Shown: positions 54,456 to 63,607 of the stretch, one piece after another | Layout: each line of letters begins with the position of its first letter | Numbering within the stretch: the first letter of the stretch is position 1 | Source: Porticoccus sp965660005 | Lineage (GTDB): Bacteria; Pseudomonadota; Gammaproteobacteria; Pseudomonadales; Porticoccaceae | Assembly: GCF_965660005.1 (NCBI RefSeq) | Contig: NZ_CBFHYF010000004.1 | Location: 25,350-89,349 of the forward strand | Direction: 5' to 3' | DNA: 64,000 nt | Translations under genes and position numbers: made by a program | The notes under the pieces: model-generated | Databases searched by the model: none | Seen by the model: the letters and a program-made list of their open reading frames with translations, nothing else | Told to the model about the DNA's origin: nothing

Positions 54456-54506
54456 CGGCCTCGCCTGTTTTTTCCCCTAAAAAACCGTTTTGGATTTAAC
54501 ATCACA

Positions 54507-55709
54507 ATGATTGCGACTTCGCCCTTTGAAGAAAAAACAAAAACGCTCTTTTTTTACAGTATTGTTTTTTTTCTGGCGGGTATTTTTTTCATCCCCGAAA
54601 AAAATCTTCATCTGAAATTATTCATACTTTTTGCCTGTATTGCTTTTCCATTAATCACCTTCAAGGGCCTGTGCAAATGGTCCGCAGTATTTGAATCACG
54701 GATTGTGATCACCTCCTCTCTGTTTTTGGGGTTTTCCCTGCTGAGTCTTTTCTGGTCCGGGCCGGAAAGCAGCCGCGATATTCTCAATCCAATAAAAAAT
54801 GTTTTTTATCTGGCGAGTTTCTGGTTGATTTTTTTATTCACCTTTAATGGCGCAGAGCACCGCTTAAAACTGCTCGTCAGGTGCCTGATAATTGCCGGCA
54901 GTGTTACCGCCGTCTGTTATGCAGCCTACCACTACCTGCATCTCGATTACCCCCTCACCAGGCGCTTTAGCATTCCCGGACCCCTGGTCGATAAAGTTCG
55001 AACCGGGTTTTGTCTGGGTGCTGGAGCCCTGCTCTGCTTGGGTAGCCTGCTTTATGAACCGGCCAACCGGGAGCGGAAGCTCACTGTCACACTGTTGTTG
55101 GTCGCACTAACCGTTTTTCTGATAACCCTGGTTCTGACCCATACCCGCTGGGCCATTGCAGGAACACTGTTTTTTGGTTTTGCCATGGTGGCTCTGTCCC
55201 CCATCAAGAATCGAAACAAACTACTATTGATCGGGCTTGGCACACTGTTACTGGTCACCGCCGGCATACTGCTGGCACCACTCATTGAGGCCTATATCGA
55301 AAAGGGCCAAAGCTCCAGGCTGGATCTTTGGACGGGCTATCTGAAGGCGTTCCATCATTACTGGCTCGGTCACGGCCATGGAACAACAATTTACATTGCT
55401 GAAGGCCGGCTGGCCGGTTGGTATGCCTACCACAGCGTCTATCTCGGTGCCCTGCTGTCCGGGGGCATTGTTGGCCTCGGCCTGTTGTTACTGATGATGT
55501 TGACGGTATTGTTCACTGGCTGGAAATTGCGGGCCAATCCCTATGCAGTCGTGGCCACTGTTCTGTTTGCGTTTGCCTGCGCGATGGGCCTGCTTAATCT
55601 CGATTCCGTGATTTCAAAGCCCCGCGGCTATTGGCTGATTTTCTGGCTGCCACTTATTGTATTATCACTCTACGAACTGAAATCATTGCCCCGAAAAGCA
55701 TTTGTGTAA
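54507..55709 (+). CDS. O-antigen ligase/polymerase-like membrane protein
   Basis: 400 residues with about ten to twelve hydrophobic segments. The long periplasmic loop before the last helices contains the WaaL/Wzy-type sequence RLDLWTGYLKAFHHYWLGHGHGT (in parts) and the H(N)-x(n) ligase pattern YHSVYLGALLSGGIVGL. It could ligate O-polymer to lipid A-core or polymerise it. A second related gene lies at 56979-58214. Confidence 0.83.
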   Translation: MIATSPFEEKTKTLFFYSIVFFLAGIFFIPEKNLHLKLFILFACIAFPLITFKGLCKWSAVFESRIVITSSLFLGFSLLSLFWSGPESSRDILNPIKNVFYLASFWLIFLFTFNGAEHRLKLLVRCLIIAGSVTAVCYAAYHYLHLDYPLTRRFSIPGPLVDKVRTGFCLGAGALLCLGSLLYEPANRERKLTVTLLLVALTVFLITLVLTHTRWAIAGTLFFGFAMVALSPIKNRNKLLLIGLGTLLLVTAGILLAPLIEAYIEKGQSSRLDLWTGYLKAFHHYWLGHGHGTTIYIAEGRLAGWYAYHSVYLGALLSGGIVGLGLLLLMMLTVLFTGWKLRANPYAVVATVLFAFACAMGLLNLDSVISKPRGYWLIFWLPLIVLSLYELKSLPRKAFV

Positions 55710-55715
55710 ACGAAA

Positions 55716-56858
55716 ATGAACAGCGATCAACAATATATCCTGCAACTCTGTCACTGCTACTACGATCCCTTTCTGGATTGCGCCCGGCAGTACGCAGCCT
55801 TGTTCAAGGACACACCCTATAAGGTAATTACCGTTTTCATGACCGGGGAACCAGACCCGGAGGTCGCAAAAAAAGCCTGCTCGGATGAAGTTATCTTTCT
55901 CGGCCACAAAAGTAGTGTACTGGCAGGGGCCAAACTGAAAGTTATCCGGGAAGTGAAAGCAATCGCCCGTCAATACCCTTTCTCTGCCTGTATTGCTCAC
56001 CGCGCCAAATCCGCCTATGTGGGACTACTGGCAACGAACCTGCCCATTTTCAGTGTGCGCCACTCATTTGGCGATTTTGACCGCTTTGGCCGACGCCTCA
56101 TGGGGAACCTGTTCAAATCCCGATTGACCTTACTTGCCGTCTCGAATGCCGTGCGCGATGAAATACGATCCCACCTGCCCGACTGGCCCGAGGAAAAAAT
56201 CATCACGCTCTACAACCGTATTGATGTAGATGCCGCACGTCAGGGCCTGTTTGACCGCCGGGAGGCACGACAGAAACTCCGGCTACCCGAGAACAGCTGG
56301 ATACTGGGCAGCGTTGGCCGACTGCACCCCGACAAGGATCCGCAGACGCTGATCAAAGGGTTTGCCCGGGCACTGCCCCATCTTCCCGTCGGCGCACTGC
56401 TGGTTATGCTTGGGGACGGAAAACTGCGGCAAACAATGAAAGCGCTCGCCGCTGAACTCGATATCAGCGACAGTGTTCTGCTTCCGGGCAATGTGATTGA
56501 GGCAAGACGCTACTTCAGCGCCTTTGATGCCTTTGCCCTGACCTCCGATCACGAGCCATTCGGCATGGTTCTTCTGGAGGCCATGGCCGCAGAGCTGCCG
56601 ATTATCTGTTCAGACTGCGGCGGTGGCCCCGAGGTCGTTGGCGATACCGGCGAACTGTTTCCCTTCGGGGACGCTGACGCGCTGGCCCAACGACTGATAC
56701 GGGTTTCACAAAAGCAGCTGACAGGCTCCGACCACAACCGGATCTTCCAACGATTACAGAACCATTTCTCCGATTGCGCAGTCAGGAAGCAATTCTGGCA
56801 ACTGCCCCAGGTAACCTGCACCCTCGGCAACCCCGCTATCTACGATTCAGCACAATAA
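55716..56858 (+). CDS. glycosyltransferase family 4 protein
   Basis: 380 residues, GT-B fold. The N-terminal lobe has ACIAHRAKSAYVGLLATNLPIFSVRHSFGDF. The C-terminal lobe has SVGRLHPDKDPQTLIKGFA, MLGDGKLR and the EX7E-type motif DHEPFGMVLLEAMAAELPIICSDCGGGPEVV (in parts). Start ATG 55716, 6 bp after the O-antigen ligase stop. Probably adds a core or O-unit sugar. Confidence 0.88.
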   Translation: MNSDQQYILQLCHCYYDPFLDCARQYAALFKDTPYKVITVFMTGEPDPEVAKKACSDEVIFLGHKSSVLAGAKLKVIREVKAIARQYPFSACIAHRAKSAYVGLLATNLPIFSVRHSFGDFDRFGRRLMGNLFKSRLTLLAVSNAVRDEIRSHLPDWPEEKIITLYNRIDVDAARQGLFDRREARQKLRLPENSWILGSVGRLHPDKDPQTLIKGFARALPHLPVGALLVMLGDGKLRQTMKALAAELDISDSVLLPGNVIEARRYFSAFDAFALTSDHEPFGMVLLEAMAAELPIICSDCGGGPEVVGDTGELFPFGDADALAQRLIRVSQKQLTGSDHNRIFQRLQNHFSDCAVRKQFWQLPQVTCTLGNPAIYDSAQ

Positions 56859-56881
56859 TTCAAACAGGGTAGAAAACCGGC

Positions 56882-57010
56882 TTGAAAACTACATCCATTC
56901 TTAAAATTATTCCCTACTTTGGCAAATGGCCGGAGTGGATCGATTTTTATCTTCAGAGCTGCCGGCATAACCCGGATATCAACTGGCTTTTTTATACGGG
57001 TTGCGGAAAG
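56882..57010 (+). pseudogene. truncated copy of the DUF6625 glycosyltransferase gene
   Basis: From a TTG at 56882 the frame reads TTSILKIIPYFGKWPEWIDFY, LQSCRHNPDINWLFYT and then loses similarity near 57000-57012. The matching part of the intact gene at 61528-62460 differs at only 5 of 92 bases, giving about 95% identity. The remnant is about 40 codons long; the rest is absent, replaced by the inverted gene at 56979-58214. A short duplicate left by a rearrangement. Confidence 0.85.
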
Positions 57011-58214
57011 CTGCCAACTGAGCCCGATTTACTGCACCCATAGTAAATGCCAAGGGGAACCAGAAAATACTCCAGAAGAGGCCGGGACGGGTAATGACAT
57101 GCTGTACATCCACCATCATCGCCGTCAGTATATATATTACCAACGCAAATGCGGCCAAAACCAGCTTATCTTCCCGGTAGCGCCATACACCCGCAAATAC
57201 CGAGGTCAACATAAAAAAATAGCAAATCAATCCAAGCAGCCCTTGCTCGAAAAGGACTTGTAGAAGAAAGTTGTGCGCATGTGCATAGGGTGTTTCCGGC
57301 CAGAATGAATGATCAAATCCATGGCCCAATAGAGGGCGTTCAAGAAAATGCTGCAATGTCCACAGCCAAATTTGCACCCGCCCGGAAAGCTGCCTTTCTG
57401 TTACTTCCACAGCTATTTGATTTTGGTAAATAGCGATCATTACCAATGCAATACACGCCAAAATTGTTGCCAAAGCAATAGTCGCCCTGTGTCGAAGCAC
57501 CACCATCAGATAGCAGATAGCTGCCGCCCAGGCAATCCAGGATGTTCGAGAAAAAGTCAAAAAAACATAGGTCAGCAATACCAGTATCACTAACATCAGC
57601 ACAAAGTTTTGGGAACGGTTCTGCTGTCCCAGCGCCACCAAACTGGCTGCCAACACCCCAAACAGGGCGAAGTAAATCCCGGCAATTACCGGATAGCCTA
57701 AATCTATCCACTCACCATGGCCCATTCGGTAGATTCTGAAAGTTCGCCAACCAAATGATTCATCGAGGACAACTAATTGATAGCAAATAGACACCAATGC
57801 ACCCACTGCAGCAACAACACATAGCATCATGATAAAAAACTTGATGTGCTGCCATTTTGCTACCGTAACCAAATAGATGATGGCTGAGAGGTAGAAGAAA
57901 ATAACCAAGCTCTTCCTCAGGACGTATAAAACAGATTGGCCACTGTCACTCCAATAAGCAGACACGCTACAAACTGTCATGAAGAGACCGGCAGCAATGA
58001 GAAATCTCTTTACTTCCACTGAAAATAGGCTCTCTTTTCTCAAAAAGCTCCAAACTGTCAGCAACAATGCAGGAAGAATCAGTAACAAATATACATGCAC
58101 ACCATTTGCACTGCCTGAGCTGTACAGCACTTCACTGCTCAGTTGAAGAAATAGTCCCGCGCCCATTAGCCAATAAACCACTCTATGGGCCTTGCTCTCT
58201 GTAATACTCTGCAT
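56979..58214 (-). CDS. second O-antigen ligase-like membrane protein, 3' end reshaped at a rearrangement junction
   Basis: 411 residues with about ten to twelve membrane segments. The signature WLWTLQHFLERPLLGHGFDHSFWPETPYAHAHNFLLQVLFEQGL (quoted in parts) is typical of WaaL/Wzy. It is strongly related in topology to the gene at 54507. The last few codons (PYKKAS) and stop lie within the truncated DUF6625 copy, so the native C-terminus may have been lost. Opposite in strand to the genes on its left. Confidence 0.8.
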   Translation of the reverse strand: MQSITESKAHRVVYWLMGAGLFLQLSSEVLYSSGSANGVHVYLLLILPALLLTVWSFLRKESLFSVEVKRFLIAAGLFMTVCSVSAYWSDSGQSVLYVLRKSLVIFFYLSAIIYLVTVAKWQHIKFFIMMLCVVAAVGALVSICYQLVVLDESFGWRTFRIYRMGHGEWIDLGYPVIAGIYFALFGVLAASLVALGQQNRSQNFVLMLVILVLLTYVFLTFSRTSWIAWAAAICYLMVVLRHRATIALATILACIALVMIAIYQNQIAVEVTERQLSGRVQIWLWTLQHFLERPLLGHGFDHSFWPETPYAHAHNFLLQVLFEQGLLGLICYFFMLTSVFAGVWRYREDKLVLAAFALVIYILTAMMVDVQHVITRPGLFWSIFWFPLAFTMGAVNRAQLAAFRNPYKKAS

Positions 58215-58274
58215 TGAAATTAACTATTCCCTTTCAAAATGGGGAGGCGAACCCCAAGACCAAAATTTAAGGTT

Positions 58275-59351
58275 TCAGGACTTTTTAGGGTGCAACTCAG
58301 AAACCAATCTGAAATATCCCAATGAAAACTGCTCGTATCGGGTTTTCAAATCACAGACAGCCTCCCCACTAACCACTGAGGACAAATGCTCGGCACAACC
58401 TTCTATATCACCAACATCAAAGAAAGCAGCATGATGTTCGAGTGCGTCCTCATGAGCTGACAACCTAGAGCAAACCACAGGCAACCCAGCGGCACGGGCT
58501 TCCAGAACAGACAGTCCAAAGCCCTCTGCAGTCGATGCCGAGACAAACAGGTCAAAAGCTCTAAGATATTGGCTAGCAGAATTAACCCAACCCAACCAGA
58601 TCACATGGGACCCCATACCCATATCTGCTACCAGCCGCGTCAAAGCCGGTCTTTGCGGCCCATCACCCATAATTACGAGGAAACGATTTTCTGAAACGAC
58701 CTTGGCGAAGGCTTGAATAACCAATGAGACATCTTTTTTTTCCGTAAGACGAGAAAGCACAACAGATATGTGTCCCGATTTGGGGAGGTTCAAGATAGAC
58801 CTTGCCAAGCCTCTATCAAGTAGGTTCGCCTGAAAATCCGGACTTAGGCTATTGGCCACAGCACTCGTAATTTTGCGTATGGAGGGATATTCTGCTTTCA
58901 CTTCTATTGCCAAGGAAGGCGAAACTGCAACCAACCGGATTCGCTCTGAATAGCGCTGCAAAAAATCCAGGTCTTCTGCTTTAAATTTAACCAGATTATG
59001 AAGAACTACCAGTAGACTTAACCCCTCAAGGTGTCTCATGACGGGAATCAAGGTCCGCATAACCCCCAAGCCATCACAGACGACAACATCCACCCTCCGA
59101 AAAACCAACAAACGCTCTATCTTGCCCGAAAGCATGTTTGGGAGATAACGCCAGATTCCTTTTTTCCTTGCGACCCGCGCACTGGTGATGGTCGGAACAT
59201 GCGAATCAGCTAATTCCGGCTTTTCTCCTTTCACCAGGAAATACTCATCGACGGGCACACCCTTCTCCTGCAATGCCCGGGTAATTAATCTGTGGATAGA
59301 CTGAGTAGCCTTGTGGCGCTCATCCGAGCTGTACATCATGTTCGCTATCAA
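58275..59351 (-). CDS. glycosyltransferase family 4 protein
   Basis: 358 residues. C-terminal GT-B lobe with VLSRLTEKKDVSLVIQAFAKV, IMGDGPQRPALTRLV, and STAEGFGLSVLEARAAGLPVVCSRLSAHEDAL (the EX7E region). The TTG at 59351 has AAGGAAA 6 bases upstream; the ATG pair at 59339/59336 is the alternative. It lies in the inverted block. Confidence 0.85.
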   Translation of the reverse strand: MIANMMYSSDERHKATQSIHRLITRALQEKGVPVDEYFLVKGEKPELADSHVPTITSARVARKKGIWRYLPNMLSGKIERLLVFRRVDVVVCDGLGVMRTLIPVMRHLEGLSLLVVLHNLVKFKAEDLDFLQRYSERIRLVAVSPSLAIEVKAEYPSIRKITSAVANSLSPDFQANLLDRGLARSILNLPKSGHISVVLSRLTEKKDVSLVIQAFAKVVSENRFLVIMGDGPQRPALTRLVADMGMGSHVIWLGWVNSASQYLRAFDLFVSASTAEGFGLSVLEARAAGLPVVCSRLSAHEDALEHHAAFFDVGDIEGCAEHLSSVVSGEAVCDLKTRYEQFSLGYFRLVSELHPKKS

Positions 59352-59493
59352 AGAAGTTTCCTTTTCCTTTCCGCCTTCATTTTAGTAAGCATTAATCCAC
59401 TAGGATCTTGTGGACCATTAATACGGCAAAAAAACAGACAAAACGTTGAGCGCCGTCTTAAACCCCATCACGCGTTCAAGTCAGCTATCACAT

Positions 59494-60450
59494 TTAAGTG
59501 ACGAGTGAATAATGCTTAAGTCCCATAAAGCGTTCCACACGTTTTTTACGCAAAGGCAATTGGACTGCTTTAGCTACCTTGCCCCCCAAAACCTCCCAAC
59601 TGTAGTACTGTTCCACCAACCGTTGGCCCGCTGAAGCGATACTCTCCGCCATACCGGGTGTTGTGCGAAGCACAACCAGCTTTTCCCGTAGTTCGTCGAT
59701 GGAACTATAGAGCACCACATTTTCCATATCCCGAAAGCCCAACACCTGGTTTTCCTCTTCTCCCTGGCTCCAGGTCAGCAACAGGCAACCACAAGCCATA
59801 GCTTCGAAATTCTTAATCATATATTCGCCAAACCCCAAATCTGCACTGACAAAAATACGAATTCGGTTCAACATCGCGGCATAGTCAGCGCCGGACTGGG
59901 TACGGGTGACCACCAAGTTTTCCTGTTCAGCCAAGGCCTCCAACAACAACCTGCGCTTATCGTACACCTGATTGCCGATACTACCCACGAATCCTAGTTC
60001 AATGTCCCGCTCCAAGCCCCGGTTGCCCAACAACGTCTGATCGTATCCCTTTGGCACAAACTTAACATCGAACCCTTCGGCGCATAATTTTTTAGTTACC
60101 TCGTAACCTGAACAAATCACCCTTGCCCAAGGTAACTTATGATAATGCTTACTGAATTTTCCTCGGTACTTACCAATAATATAGTTCTGGAAAGCATCAT
60201 GCTCGAGAATAACCAGATTTGGGATGCTCTGTATGAACCGTACCTGTCTGATTTCTTTTTTAAAGCGCAAAAAGAAAATAATGCGCTCATAAGCATGCAC
60301 ATCAATATTCTGAAAATACTGTTTCAAATTATCCTGTTCTCTCGAGGTCAGCCAGCGCACCTCACAATCTCTCAGATGACGACAGATGGAATCGTAAAGA
60401 CGGTGAAGAATTACACGTTGTTCTTTCTGCACAAGAAATAGTACCTTCAT
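59494..60450 (-). CDS. glycosyltransferase, GT-B-like (CgeB-type C-terminal region)
   Basis: About 318 residues. MKVLFLVQKEQRVILHRLYDS (start ATG 60450) begins a GT-B N-lobe. LGFVGSIGNQVYDKRRLLLEAL and ADLGFGEYMIKNFEAMACGCLLLTW are the nucleotide-sugar lobe landmarks of this fold. AAGGA sits about 13 bases upstream. Sugar and acceptor are unknown. The frame opens earlier, at 60504, but that sequence has no family-like content. Confidence 0.82.
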   Translation of the reverse strand: MKVLFLVQKEQRVILHRLYDSICRHLRDCEVRWLTSREQDNLKQYFQNIDVHAYERIIFFLRFKKEIRQVRFIQSIPNLVILEHDAFQNYIIGKYRGKFSKHYHKLPWARVICSGYEVTKKLCAEGFDVKFVPKGYDQTLLGNRGLERDIELGFVGSIGNQVYDKRRLLLEALAEQENLVVTRTQSGADYAAMLNRIRIFVSADLGFGEYMIKNFEAMACGCLLLTWSQGEEENQVLGFRDMENVVLYSSIDELREKLVVLRTTPGMAESIASAGQRLVEQYYSWEVLGGKVAKAVQLPLRKKRVERFMGLKHYSLVT

Positions 60451-60923
60451 CTCAACACAGATTCCTTGTAAAGGGCTGGCCACAAAAGCCCACGCACAAC
60501 GCAATCGGCAAAGAAAGCTTTCAGACGATCTAGCAACGCTTCAGACATAGCCGCACGCATCTTACGTATTCACTCCCGTAGAGCTGAACCAGCTCTACGG
60601 ATAGCATTCTCACATTCACGACAATAAACAATAGCCCCTCGGCCTCAGTCCCTCAAGACACCACCACAACTAGAATTGATAGCCGCCAATCGTACCGCCA
60701 TCGCCTTCAACAAAACCATACCAAACGGCTCAAAATCAGAAGAAAATTGGGTACAGGTCAGTGGCACAGCAAACAGTATGCCTCAAAAAACCGCCCTTTC
60801 AATTTGACAAGACCTTTCTAGCGTATATTTTTGATCAACGCTTCCAGTTTAACTTTCAAGCGACCTTCGCCAACCAAGCACTTAGCATATTTGGCAAGGC
60901 TCGCGCAAAGACCGCCAGACTAG
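60451..60923. other. gene-free stretch upstream of IS remnant
   Basis: No credible gene on either strand; short frames here do not resemble known proteins. It may be decayed mobile DNA, given the IS3 remnant that starts at 60924. Confidence 0.5.
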
Positions 60924-61257
60924 GTTCAAGAATTAAAACAAGTGATTGAATGGCGTGGCGAACTTGCGGCCATACACGGTGATAGTGGCCTAGAATTTCA
61001 TCAGCTACCGATTGATTGAACAAATGTCCAGCCACAATATTACGCTGATGTATATTCAACCTAGCAAGCTCCTACAGAACGCTGATGTTGAGTAATTTAA
61101 CCACACTAAGCACCACCTATACCTCTTTGAAATTATTGAACAAGCTCAATATCTGGCCACGCAATGGCAGGGGACATACAATATCGAATCAGCTAACTCA
61201 GCGATTGGTAGAGTGCCGTCTAGATACTTACTGGATGAGCCGATACTATTATAGGGG
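60924..61257 (+). mobile_element. decayed IS3-family transposase OrfB remnant
   Basis: Conserved pieces of the DDE integrase C-terminal half remain. Frame from 60924 reads QELKQVIEWRGELAAIHGDSGLEF (in parts), matching IEWRGKP..IR.DNGPEF. After a one-base slip, another frame reads ISYRLIEQMSSHNITLMYIQPSK, FNHTKHHLYL and IEQAQYLATQWQGTYN, then AIGRVPSRYLL. In-frame TAG and TAA stops break it. This is only the last third of an OrfB; ends were not found. Confidence 0.83.
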
Positions 61258-61527
61258 TAGAACCCGAGATTAAAGACATTACCTAAGGCTGCTTATTATC
61301 TGCCTTCAATCAGAAAGAACTTGTAAGCTCGGCTTTAGGCCTGAAAGATATGGACAGCATTGTACATTACAAAAAAGGTTGAATGTCTCAAAAAATACCA
61401 CACTATTAGCCATATATTACTGCCACGGGCCAACAATATGTTGAGCAAAATTAAGCATTGATAAATCCATCGTAGAGAATCTTCGCCAGCTCCTGCGCCG
61501 ACCCACAGATTATCTCTTACTATTACT
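61258..61527. other. intergenic stretch before the intact DUF6625 gene
   Basis: 270 bp, AT-rich, with no gene that I can support. It separates the IS3 remnant from the glycosyltransferase gene. Confidence 0.5.
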
Positions 61528-62460
61528 ATGGCAGATCTTTCCATGACGCCAGCTCCAACCTCTATTTGTATTATTATTCCCTACTTTGGCAAATGGCCCG
61601 AGTGGATCGACTTTTATCTTGAGAGCTGCCAGCATAATCCGGATATCAACTGGCTTTTTTATACGGATTGCGAAAAACCGGCAATATGTCCAACCAATGT
61701 CCGATTTATCGAAACCACGTTTAAAGACTACAAACAGCTGGTCAGTTCGTCCCTAGACATTGAGTTCAACCCGGCTAACCCCTACAAGCTTTGTGACTTG
61801 AAGCCGGCATTGGGTTTTATCCACCAGGATCAACTAACCGGATACGATTTCTTCGCCTTTGGCGACATTGATATCATTTATGGCAGATTGAGGGCTTTTC
61901 TTACGGAGCCTGTACTACAGAAATATAATGTGATCAGCAGCCATGAACGGCGTATTTCAGGGCACTTTTGCCTGCTCAGAAATAGCGAGAAATATCGCAA
62001 CGCCTTTCGAAAAATACCGCACTGGCAGCAACTGCTTGAAAACGATCAACACCTAGGAATTGATGAATCGAAATTTTCAAGGGTATTCCTGCCGCACCGA
62101 AAGCATCCCAAATGGCTGCAGGCGCTATGGTCACTGTCGTCCTCGTACCAGCGAAACACGCTCTACCGGGAACAGCACTCCACGATCCTTTCCCCAATGC
62201 CATGGTGGGACGGACGCATGGATCACCCCCAGTATTGGTTTTGGCAAAACGGAAAGCTGACCAATAATCGCGACGGCGAACGGGAGTTCATGTACCTGCA
62301 CTTCATGAACTGGAAATCCAATACCTGGCTGCCGAAACCCCCTCGCAACCAGCCCTCTGCTTGGATGAAACTGAATAAGCTCGTTCACGTTGCCATTGAT
62401 ATCGCGGCCAAAGAGGGCTTCAAGATTTCACCGAAAGGCTTTACAGCTATTGAGTCTTGA
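61528..62460 (+). CDS. DUF6625 family glycosyltransferase-like protein
   Basis: 310 residues. The N-terminus ICIIIPYFGKWPEWIDFYL is the family hallmark. A DxD-type FGDIDIIYGRLRAFL sits near residue 115, and INWLFYTDCEK earlier. It is likely to be a GT-A sugar transferase acting on surface glycans. Part of its 5' end exists as a truncated copy at 56882-57010. Neighbours are mobile-DNA remnants on both sides, consistent with recent movement. Confidence 0.83.
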   Translation: MADLSMTPAPTSICIIIPYFGKWPEWIDFYLESCQHNPDINWLFYTDCEKPAICPTNVRFIETTFKDYKQLVSSSLDIEFNPANPYKLCDLKPALGFIHQDQLTGYDFFAFGDIDIIYGRLRAFLTEPVLQKYNVISSHERRISGHFCLLRNSEKYRNAFRKIPHWQQLLENDQHLGIDESKFSRVFLPHRKHPKWLQALWSLSSSYQRNTLYREQHSTILSPMPWWDGRMDHPQYWFWQNGKLTNNRDGEREFMYLHFMNWKSNTWLPKPPRNQPSAWMKLNKLVHVAIDIAAKEGFKISPKGFTAIES

Positions 62461-62467
62461 AACAACC

Positions 62468-62572
62468 CCCGCTGCAGAAATACCGACATTTAAAGAGTCA
62501 TTCCCTCTATACCTCGAGGAATGTGAGCTCAGATTCAACTACGGAATCGTACAAGAACAACTAAAACACTAG
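62468..62572 (+). mobile_element. possible IS1595-type transposase C-terminal remnant
   Basis: A short open frame reads AEIPTFKESFPLYLEECELRFNY and EQLKH, then stops at 62570. It resembles the end of IS1595/ISXO2-like transposases (FPLYLKECEWRFN). About 30 residues only, so the assignment is tentative. Confidence 0.45.
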
Positions 62573-62635
62573 AGGCGTTGGAAGATATTCAGGGATTATC
62601 CACTTCAACCCTTCGTCTTAAATTATGGAGCTGCA

Positions 62636-63574
62636 ATGAAACTTATTTGCGTGATAAACAGATACAACGACCCGAATTATGGTGATATAGGAATTTGTCG
62701 GTCGATTACTCATTTTCTGGAGGATAATGGCTACACAGTCAAGAATTTCGACTTCATAGGCCGGCGACTAAAATTTCAGTTCACCCGCACGATTCACATT
62801 CTCTCGAAGATTTATGCTGCTCGAAAGGAAAAGCCCGAGTGTCTACTTGTGGGGGGCGGACAATTATTGCTTAACAACAGAAACTTTCCTTATGCTTTGT
62901 TAGGCTGGTATCTGGTATCAAAAATATCTGGAATTCCACTGGTAGCCTACTCAGTTGGTGGTGAGATATCAGAAAAACAGGGGAGGTTTTACAGATGGGT
63001 ACTGAGGCTATTCTTATCGCAGGCGAAAACAGTCTACTTGAGGGATGATATCACGGTAAAACTGGTCTCGCAGCTTGTTGGTTTTCACTTTGAAACCGTT
63101 CCTGACGCCGTTTATCTTTCATATCAGCATATAGATGTATCCGGTTTGGAATGTTCCGATACCGTAGTTTTTGTCTCTACAAATTCAGTACCAAAACAGG
63201 AAGTGCATGCGCATTACAACCGAATTCTGGCTGTGTGTGGGCAGGCTGCTTCCAGCAGGGTAAAAATATCAGTGAGCTCCGAACAGGATATCAAAGCTGC
63301 AGAAAGGTTTTATGATTACGCGCAACAGTCCGGTATTGACATTAGCATCGAGCCCGCTCAGAGCTTTGAGCAGTTTATCCGGCAAATCTCTGCAGCGAAG
63401 CTCGTGATTTCATCCCGAATGCACCCACTGATTTACGCACACCTCCTGGGCAAACCATTTGTTGCAATCCCTACCAATAACAAAACACAGTCAATGAGCG
63501 AATTTTTGCTCAAAAAATCACCAGAAAACCTGGCAGATGAAGCAAAGAAAAAACTGTTAATAGCATTGAAATAA
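62636..63574 (+). CDS. polysaccharide pyruvyl transferase family protein
   Basis: 312 residues. NRYNDPNYGDIGICRSITHFL near the start and LLVGGGQLLLNN resemble the family's NxGD and GGG motifs. The C-terminal SSRMHPLIYAHLLGKPFVAIP is the conserved H-xx-I/A motif. It adds a pyruvate ketal to a sugar of the surface polymer, or acts as a related transferase. Start ATG 62636; no strong ribosome site stands out. Confidence 0.87.
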   Translation: MKLICVINRYNDPNYGDIGICRSITHFLEDNGYTVKNFDFIGRRLKFQFTRTIHILSKIYAARKEKPECLLVGGGQLLLNNRNFPYALLGWYLVSKISGIPLVAYSVGGEISEKQGRFYRWVLRLFLSQAKTVYLRDDITVKLVSQLVGFHFETVPDAVYLSYQHIDVSGLECSDTVVFVSTNSVPKQEVHAHYNRILAVCGQAASSRVKISVSSEQDIKAAERFYDYAQQSGIDISIEPAQSFEQFIRQISAAKLVISSRMHPLIYAHLLGKPFVAIPTNNKTQSMSEFLLKKSPENLADEAKKKLLIALK

Positions 63575-63607
63575 TCAGATGAATTTCAAAATTCATAATT
63601 ATTTAAC

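Noticed and set aside
60761..61059. Short open frames on both strands in the 60.7-61.1 kb gap
   Set aside because: They overlap each other and the IS3 remnant frames and do not resemble proteins.
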